Shown: one piece after another, positions 5,875 to 9,740 of the stretch | How the letters are laid out: each line of letters begins with the position of its first letter | Numbering within the stretch: position 1 is the first letter of the stretch | Assembly: GCA_030147325.1 (NCBI GenBank) | Contig: JASLAA010000023.1 | Span: 1-9,740 of the forward strand | Length of the DNA stretch: 9,740 nt | DNA from: Arthrobacter sp. | GTDB taxonomy: Bacteria > Actinomycetota > Actinomycetes > Actinomycetales > Micrococcaceae | Direction: 5' to 3' | Made by a program: the position numbers and the translations under genes | Notes under the pieces: model-generated | Seen by the model: only the letters and a program-made list of their open reading frames with translations | Databases searched by the model: none | What the model was told of the DNA's origin: nothing

Positions 5875-5930
5875 CCGGAACTGATCTCCCGTGTCGGGCA
5901 CGCCGTTCGCGCTGCTGCCACTACTCGCTC

Positions 5931-5968
5931 CGGCGGTGGGTCCCGGGTGCTCCCGTGACCCATCGCCG
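5931..5968 (+). repeat. strong 38-nt hairpin in the cebE-like leader
   Basis: CGGCGGTGGGTC (5931-5942) pairs with GACCCATCGCCG (5957-5968) over 12 base pairs, one of them G-U. After a single C/U mismatch the helix continues with CGGG (5944-5947) pairing CCCG (5952-5955), closed by a TGCT loop. No T-run follows, so it is not a standard intrinsic terminator. It would lie roughly 77-114 bases into the transcript and might act in attenuation or in stabilising the mRNA. Confidence 0.6.
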
Positions 5969-6000
5969 CCACCACCGTCCTGGAGCAAGCCCCCCATCGA

Positions 6001-6015
6001 CCGGCCATCGGCCGG
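6001..6015 (+). repeat. second small hairpin in the cebE-like leader
   Basis: CCGGCC (6001-6006) and GGCCGG (6010-6015) form a perfect 6-bp stem with an ATC loop. It lies 33 bases after the larger hairpin and about 77 bases before the ribosome site, so it does not mask that site directly. Confidence 0.4.
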
Positions 6016-6104
6016 CGTCCCGTCCGGAGGCAGCGGCACCAGGAAGTTCCACCCAGAGTCCGTTGCACCCGGCAGCGGAATCCGAGCTGACAAAGGAGTC
6101 AACC

Positions 6105-7400
6105 GTGCGCACTACAGCACGTTTCACCGCACTTTCCGCCGCCGCCGCGCTCATGGCATTGACCATGACGGCCTGCGGGTCGGGATCCGGAACGGAGAAC
6201 GCCGGCGTAGAAGGCGAAACCGGTAGCGAGGACGTCACCCTCTCCGTAGGAACGTTCAACGAGTTCGGCTACGAGGAGCTCTTCACGGAGTACGAGGAGC
6301 TCAACCCGAACGTCACGATCGAACACAAGAAGGCCGCCACCTCCAACGAGGCGCGTGACAACCTCACCACGAGGCTCGCGGCGGGGTCGGGCCTGTCCGA
6401 CATCGAGGGCATCGAGGTCGACTGGCTGCCCGAGCTCCTCGAGTACCCGGACCAGTTCGCGGATCTCACCGACCCGGCAGTCGAAGGTCGATGGCTCGAC
6501 TGGAAGACCGCTGCCGCGACCACGGAGGACGGGCAGCTCATCGGCTACGGCACCGACGCCGGACCGCAGGGTGTCTGCTACCGCGCCGACCTCTTCGAGA
6601 AGGCCGGATTGCCCAGCGATCGCGAGTCCGTCGCGGAGATGCTCGAGGGTGACTGGCAGACCTACTTCGACGCCGGCAAGGAGTTCGTCGCCGCGAGCGA
6701 CGGAGTGGCCTGGTTCGATTCCGCCGGAGCCACCTACCAGGGCATGATCAACCAGGTCCAGAATGCCTACGAGGAGGACGACGGCACGGTCATGGCCGCG
6801 GACAACCCCGAGGTCAAGGATATCTACGAGCAGGTCCTCCAGGCATCCGTCGAGGACGGGCTCTCAGCGCACCTGACGCAGTGGGAGGACGACTGGGTGG
6901 CAAGCTTCCAGTCGGATGCTTTCGCCACGAAGCTCTGCCCGGGGTGGATGCTCGGAGTCATCGAGGGCAACGCCGAGGGCATCGAGGGTTGGGACATCGC
7001 CGATGTCTTCCCCGGCGGCGGAGGCAACTGGGGAGGTTCGTACCTGACCGTCCCCACCCAGGGTGAGAACCAGGCGGAAGCCAAGAAGCTCGCCGAGTGG
7101 CTCACCGCTCCGGAGCAGCAGATCAAGGCTTTCGAGTCCAAGGGCACCTTCCCGAGCCAGGTCGAGGCACTGGAGAGCGAGGTCCTGCAGGGTCAGGTCG
7201 ATCCGTTCTTCAATGATGCGCCGACCGGCGAGATCCTCGCCAACCGTGCGTCCGCCATCGAGGTCACGCCCTTCAAGGGCCCGAAGTACTTCGCGATCAA
7301 CGACGCGATGCAGCAGGCGCTGACCCGTGTCGACGTCGACCAGACCGATGATCCCGCCTCCTCCTGGGAGAAGTTCGTCACCGCTGTAGGCGCTCTGTAA
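6105..7400 (+). CDS. cebE: CebE-like sugar-binding lipoprotein of a cellobiose ABC transporter
   Basis: This is the extracellular solute-binding protein (family 1) that captures cellobiose or cello-oligosaccharides for the permeases encoded next to it. The 431-residue protein starts at GTG 6105, six bases after AAAGGAG (6092-6098). The frame is open far upstream, but that extension crosses the promoter. Its lipoprotein signal (RTTARF, hydrophobic 8-22, lipobox MTAC) places the lipidated cysteine at 24. Segments recalled from Streptomyces CebE are LSVGTFNEFGY (46-56), IEGIEVDWLPE (100-110), RWLDWK (129-134), VCYRADLFEKAGLP (157-170), CPGWMLG (278-284), NWGGSYL (308-314) and EWLTAPEQQ (331-339). 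C158 and C278 are also present in that relative as I recall it. It is followed after 3 bp by the first permease gene. Substrate is inferred from similarity, operators and bglC; other beta-glucosides are possible. Confidence 0.9.
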   Translation: MRTTARFTALSAAAALMALTMTACGSGSGTENAGVEGETGSEDVTLSVGTFNEFGYEELFTEYEELNPNVTIEHKKAATSNEARDNLTTRLAAGSGLSDIEGIEVDWLPELLEYPDQFADLTDPAVEGRWLDWKTAAATTEDGQLIGYGTDAGPQGVCYRADLFEKAGLPSDRESVAEMLEGDWQTYFDAGKEFVAASDGVAWFDSAGATYQGMINQVQNAYEEDDGTVMAADNPEVKDIYEQVLQASVEDGLSAHLTQWEDDWVASFQSDAFATKLCPGWMLGVIEGNAEGIEGWDIADVFPGGGGNWGGSYLTVPTQGENQAEAKKLAEWLTAPEQQIKAFESKGTFPSQVEALESEVLQGQVDPFFNDAPTGEILANRASAIEVTPFKGPKYFAINDAMQQALTRVDVDQTDDPASSWEKFVTAVGAL

Positions 7401-7403
7401 CGC

Positions 7404-8393
7404 ATGGCAGTCACGGACCGGGTCCAATCCCCACCCCCCGACACGAACCAGCGGGCGTCGCGCGACAAGAGCGTGAAGCGGCTGGCCTTCTCCCAGAAGG
7501 TATCGAAGTGGGACGTCAAGCTGTCCCCGTACATCTACATCTCGCCGTTCTTCCTGCTGTTCGCCATCACGGGTCTGTTTCCCCTGCTCTACACGGCATG
7601 GGTCTCGCTCCACAACTGGAACCTCATCGGTGGCCAGGGCGCCTTCACAGGACTCGAGAACTTCCAGTTCGTGCTCTCGCAGCCGTTCTTCTGGAACGCC
7701 GTAGGTAATACGTTCAGCATCTTCCTCCTCTCGTCCGTCCCTCAGGTCGTCCTCGCCATCGCCATCGCGGCGGTGCTGGATGCCAACCTGAGGGCCAGGA
7801 CGTTCTGGCGGATGGGCGTCCTCGTTCCCTTCGTGGTGGCCCCCGTGGCCGTCGGGCTGATCTTCAACAACCTCTTCGCTGACCAGGCCGGCCTGTTCAA
7901 CGAGATGTTGACGGGGGTTGGACTGGACCCGGTCCGCTGGCATTCCGACTCCCTGGCGAGTCATGCGGCCATCGCGACGATGGTCAACTTCCGCTGGACC
8001 GGGTACAACGCACTGATCTTCCTCGCCGCCATGCAGGCCATCCCCAGGGATGTCTACGAGGCCGCGACCATCGACGGTGCCGGACGCCTCCGGCAGTTCT
8101 TCTCCGTCACCGTGCCGATGCTGCGGCCGACCATCATCTTCGTGGTCATCACGGCCACCATCGGTGGACTGCAGATCTTCGACGAGGCCAGGGTCTTCGA
8201 CCAGGCGGGCCTCGGCGGGGCCGACCGCCAGTGGCAGACGCTCACGATGTACATCTGGGAGCTCGGGTGGGGCCAGCGCAACTTCGGGAGGGCCTCCGCG
8301 GTGGCCTGGCTCCTGTTCCTGATCATCATCATCATCGCGATGGCGAACTTCCTCATCACGCGCCGCATCGCAACCCAGGGAGGCCGACGATGA
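7404..8393 (+). CDS. cebF: CebF-like ABC sugar transporter permease
   Basis: This is one of two inner-membrane permease subunits of the carbohydrate (CUT1) ABC importer. It has 329 residues with a cytoplasmic N-terminal tail of about 40 residues, then helices from YIYISPFFLLFAITGLFPLLY (43-63) to LLFLIIIIIAMANFLI (303-318). The EAA loop that docks on the ATPase is EAATIDGAGRLRQFFSVTVP (219-238). The start is ATG 7404, three bases after the cebE-like stop; the ribosome site is weak (TAGGCG), so it is probably coupled to cebE. The stop overlaps the next start as ATGA. Five ATC codons in a row (8322-8336) encode the isoleucines of the last helix. No ATPase gene follows, so a shared MsiK-type ATPase is likely. 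Confidence 0.92.
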   Translation: MAVTDRVQSPPPDTNQRASRDKSVKRLAFSQKVSKWDVKLSPYIYISPFFLLFAITGLFPLLYTAWVSLHNWNLIGGQGAFTGLENFQFVLSQPFFWNAVGNTFSIFLLSSVPQVVLAIAIAAVLDANLRARTFWRMGVLVPFVVAPVAVGLIFNNLFADQAGLFNEMLTGVGLDPVRWHSDSLASHAAIATMVNFRWTGYNALIFLAAMQAIPRDVYEAATIDGAGRLRQFFSVTVPMLRPTIIFVVITATIGGLQIFDEARVFDQAGLGGADRQWQTLTMYIWELGWGQRNFGRASAVAWLLFLIIIIIAMANFLITRRIATQGGRR

Positions 8394-9304
8394 GCTCCAT
8401 CCCCATGATCGAGCAGACCGCAGGCAAAGGCGCAGCCAGAGCTGCGCAGCGCGGGCTCGGCGCAAAGCGCCGCGGGGCTCCCGGCGGCACCATGCGTCGG
8501 CCCGGCTTCCTGACCTACGGGTTCCTGGGCGCGGTCATCCTCGGGTCGGTCTTCCCGCTGTGGTGGTCCTTCCTCGTGGGTAGCCATGACAGTTCGGTCA
8601 TCAGCAAGGGCGTCCCCCTCATCCCGGGCGGTAACTTCTTCGCGAACGCCTCCACGGTGCTGGACAGCATCCCCTTCTGGAAGGCACTGAGCAACAGCAT
8701 CATCGTCTCCACGGTGACGGCGGCATCGGTGGTGCTGTTCTCGACCCTCGCAGGTTTCGCCTTCGCCAAGCTCCGCTTCCGGGGCAGCAAGGCCCTGCTG
8801 GTGTTCGTGATCGCCACCATGGCGGTGCCCACACAGCTCGGAGTGGTCCCGCTGTTCATCGTCATGGCGAAGCTGGGGTGGACCGGCTCACTCTGGGCGG
8901 TCATCGTGCCCGGCGTCGTCACGGCGTTCGGAGTCTTCTGGATGACGCAGTACCTTCGGGATGCCCTGCCGGACGAGCTGATCGAGGCGGTGCGCATCGA
9001 CGGAGCGTCGATGATCCAGGCGTTCTGGTATGTCGGTCTGCCGGCAGCCCGACCGGCGGCCGCCATGCTCGCCCTGTTCACGTTCGTCGCTACGTGGACC
9101 AACTTCTTCTGGCCGTTCATCGTGCTGGATCCGTCCAATCCCACCCTTCCGGTGGCGCTGCAGCTGCTCCAGGCCGCGCACTTCGTCGATTACTCGATCG
9201 TGCTCGCCGGTGCCGTGCTCTCCACCATCCCCCTGCTGCTCCTCTTCGCAGTGGCGGGTCGTCAACTCGTTTCAGGAATCATGCAAGGAGCAGTCAAAGG
9301 ATGA
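8390..9304 (+). CDS. cebG: CebG-like ABC sugar transporter permease
   Basis: This is the second permease subunit of the CUT1 importer, pairing with the CebF-like protein in the membrane. It has 304 residues. The first 37 are a basic, Ala/Gly-rich cytoplasmic tail. Helices begin at FLTYGFLGAVILGSVFPLWW (40-59). The EAA loop is EAVRIDGASMIQAFWYVGLP (199-218), and the C-terminus RQLVSGIMQGAVKG is typical of this subunit. The chosen ATG at 8390 overlaps the cebF-like stop (ATGA) and follows GGGAGG (8378-8383) by six bases. A later ATG at 8492 lacks a ribosome site, and the frame extended upstream to 8231 lies inside cebF. Two perfect small hairpins lie in the tail coding region. Its stop overlaps the bglC-like ATG in the same ATGA fashion. 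Confidence 0.93.
   Translation: MSSIPMIEQTAGKGAARAAQRGLGAKRRGAPGGTMRRPGFLTYGFLGAVILGSVFPLWWSFLVGSHDSSVISKGVPLIPGGNFFANASTVLDSIPFWKALSNSIIVSTVTAASVVLFSTLAGFAFAKLRFRGSKALLVFVIATMAVPTQLGVVPLFIVMAKLGWTGSLWAVIVPGVVTAFGVFWMTQYLRDALPDELIEAVRIDGASMIQAFWYVGLPAARPAAAMLALFTFVATWTNFFWPFIVLDPSNPTLPVALQLLQAAHFVDYSIVLAGAVLSTIPLLLLFAVAGRQLVSGIMQGAVKG
8430..8472 (+). repeat. two adjacent hairpins in the first codons of the cebG-like gene
   Basis: GCGCAGC (8430-8436) pairs with GCTGCGC (8441-8447) around CAGA. Ten bases further on, CGGCGC (8458-8463) pairs with GCGCCG (8467-8472) around AAA. Both stems are perfect. They encode the variable basic tail, codons 14-28, and begin 40 bases after the start codon, so they could slow ribosomes or protect mRNA ends. 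GC-rich composition alone might also explain them. Confidence 0.4.
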
Positions 9305-9740
9305 GCAGCAGCGAGATCACGTTCCCCGAGGGTTTCCTCTGGGGCGCGGCAACGGCCGCCTACCAGATCGAGGGCGCCGCCCGGGAGGGTGGCAGGGGTG
9401 CGTCCATCTGGGACACTTTCTCCCGGGTTCCCGGAGCGGTGGCGGACGCACACAACGGCGACGTGGCGTGCGACCACTACCACCGGTCGGCTGAGGACGT
9501 CGCCCTGATGAAGAGCCTCAACCTGCAGGCCTACCGTTTCTCGACGTCGTGGTCCCGCTGCATGGGGGACGGCGTGACGCCCAACGCCGAGGGCATCCGC
9601 TTCTATTCGGACCTGGTGGACCAGCTGCTCGAAGCCGGCATCACACCATGGCTCACCCTCTACCACTGGGATCTCCCGCAGGCCCTCGAGGACCAAGGTG
9701 GCTGGACCAACCGGGATACGGCATACCGCTTCGCGGAGTA
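9301..9740 (+). CDS. bglC: GH1 beta-glucosidase, BglC-like (N-terminal part; runs off window)
   Basis: This glycoside hydrolase family 1 enzyme hydrolyses imported cellobiose, and probably other beta-glucosides, to glucose in the cytoplasm; no signal peptide is present. The first 146 codons are visible. They contain the family N-terminal signature FLWGAATAAYQIEGA (12-26) with substrate-binding Q22, then ASIWDTFSR (34-42), CDHYHRSAEDVALMKSL (57-73), YRFSTSWSR (78-86) and TLYHWDLPQAL (119-129) with H122 and W123 at the sugar site. The acid/base motif TxNEP and the nucleophile motif lie beyond the window. The start is ATG 9301, overlapping the cebG-like stop as ATGA, with AAGGAG (9285-9290) ten bases upstream. 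As the fourth gene it completes the cebEFG-bglC order and would feed disaccharide straight into glycolysis. The specificity call rests on context. Confidence 0.93.
   Translation, partial: MSSSEITFPEGFLWGAATAAYQIEGAAREGGRGASIWDTFSRVPGAVADAHNGDVACDHYHRSAEDVALMKSLNLQAYRFSTSWSRCMGDGVTPNAEGIRFYSDLVDQLLEAGITPWLTLYHWDLPQALEDQGGWTNRDTAYRFAE

Larger units (their letters stand above)
5639..6104. other. 466-bp divergent control region between the thioesterase and cebE-like genes
   Basis: No convincing protein gene lies here. From left to right it holds the minus-strand thioesterase ribosome site (5649-5653), about 140 bp with no clear motif beyond a weak minus-strand -10-like TAGAGT (5687-5682), the ceb-type promoter with two LacI-family boxes and a CRP-like dyad (5799-5880), a long plus-strand leader with two hairpins (5931-5968 and 6001-6015), and the cebE ribosome site AAAGGAG (6092-6098). 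Confidence 0.7.

Noticed and set aside
5639..5875. A 79-codon N-terminal extension to the minus-strand thioesterase.
   Set aside because: It includes the ceb operators and promoter, has no hotdog-fold sequence, and the ATG at 5638 has its own AGGAG.
5349..6104. An N-terminal extension of 252 codons to the cebE-like gene.
   Set aside because: It overlaps the thioesterase gene and crosses the promoter and operators. The GTG at 6105 has a strong ribosome site and is directly followed by a lipoprotein signal.
5891..6226. A possible 111-codon leader peptide in the cebE-like leader region.
   Set aside because: It overlaps the start of the cebE-like gene in another frame, is P/R-rich, and has no good ribosome site. 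The base pairing in this stretch is better explained by the hairpins.
8322..8336. Five tandem ATC triplets in the cebF-like gene.
   Set aside because: They encode consecutive isoleucines of the last membrane helix and are in frame, so a phase-variable role is unlikely; hydrophobic codon use explains them.
6864..8465. A 533-codon open frame on the minus strand opposite the cebE-, cebF- and cebG-like genes.
   Set aside because: It lies antisense to clear ABC transporter genes. Its product is rich in D, E, G and R with no domain I recognise, as expected of a shadow frame in GC-rich DNA.

Overview
The window is GC-rich (roughly two thirds G+C by eye), densely packed chromosomal DNA with short intergenic gaps, GTG starts and ATGA start/stop overlaps. 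The men genes, a CebEFG-type cellobiose transporter and LacI-type TGGGAGCGCTCCCA boxes all point to an actinobacterium. A member of the Micrococcaceae (Arthrobacter and relatives) is the best guess, but that is inference. I see no tRNA, rRNA, CRISPR array, insertion sequence, integrase or phage gene.

Left part (1-2744, minus strand): a menaquinone biosynthesis block transcribed menB > menE > menA, with menA running off the left edge. MenE activates o-succinylbenzoate to its CoA ester, MenB closes the ring to give 1,4-dihydroxy-2-naphthoyl-CoA, and MenA prenylates the free acid in the membrane. The CoA-removing step between MenB and MenA is probably supplied by the hotdog thioesterase at 5207-5638, which keeps the MenI (YdiI) active-site pattern. 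menB looks leaderless, with a -10-like TAGACT six bases before its GTG and no Shine-Dalgarno sequence.

Middle part (2827-5638): a TetR-family repressor (minus) faces a six-helix DUF4386 membrane protein (plus). Their shared promoter region carries two GTGTA-N5-TACAC palindromes, one between the -35 and -10 of the membrane-protein promoter and one just downstream. The membrane-protein gene converges on a secreted SGNH/GDSL hydrolase gene, and the two stop codons share the bases CTAG. The SGNH gene is coupled by an ATGA overlap to the MenI-like thioesterase gene upstream of it.

Right part (5639-9740, plus strand): a cellobiose or cello-oligosaccharide uptake operon in cebE-cebF-cebG-bglC order, tightly coupled and running off the right edge inside the beta-glucosidase gene. 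No ATPase gene is present, as is usual for systems energised by a shared MsiK-type ATPase. The control region is elaborate. A TTGACA promoter is bracketed by two CebR-like boxes set in mirrored 20-bp repeats, a CRP/GlxR-like dyad lies in the promoter spacer, and the predicted leader of about 250 nt contains a very strong hairpin. No LacI-family regulator gene lies in the window.

Nothing here is a clearly new multi-gene system. The observations most worth following are the ceb control region, the MenI assignment and the TetR/DUF4386 switch.
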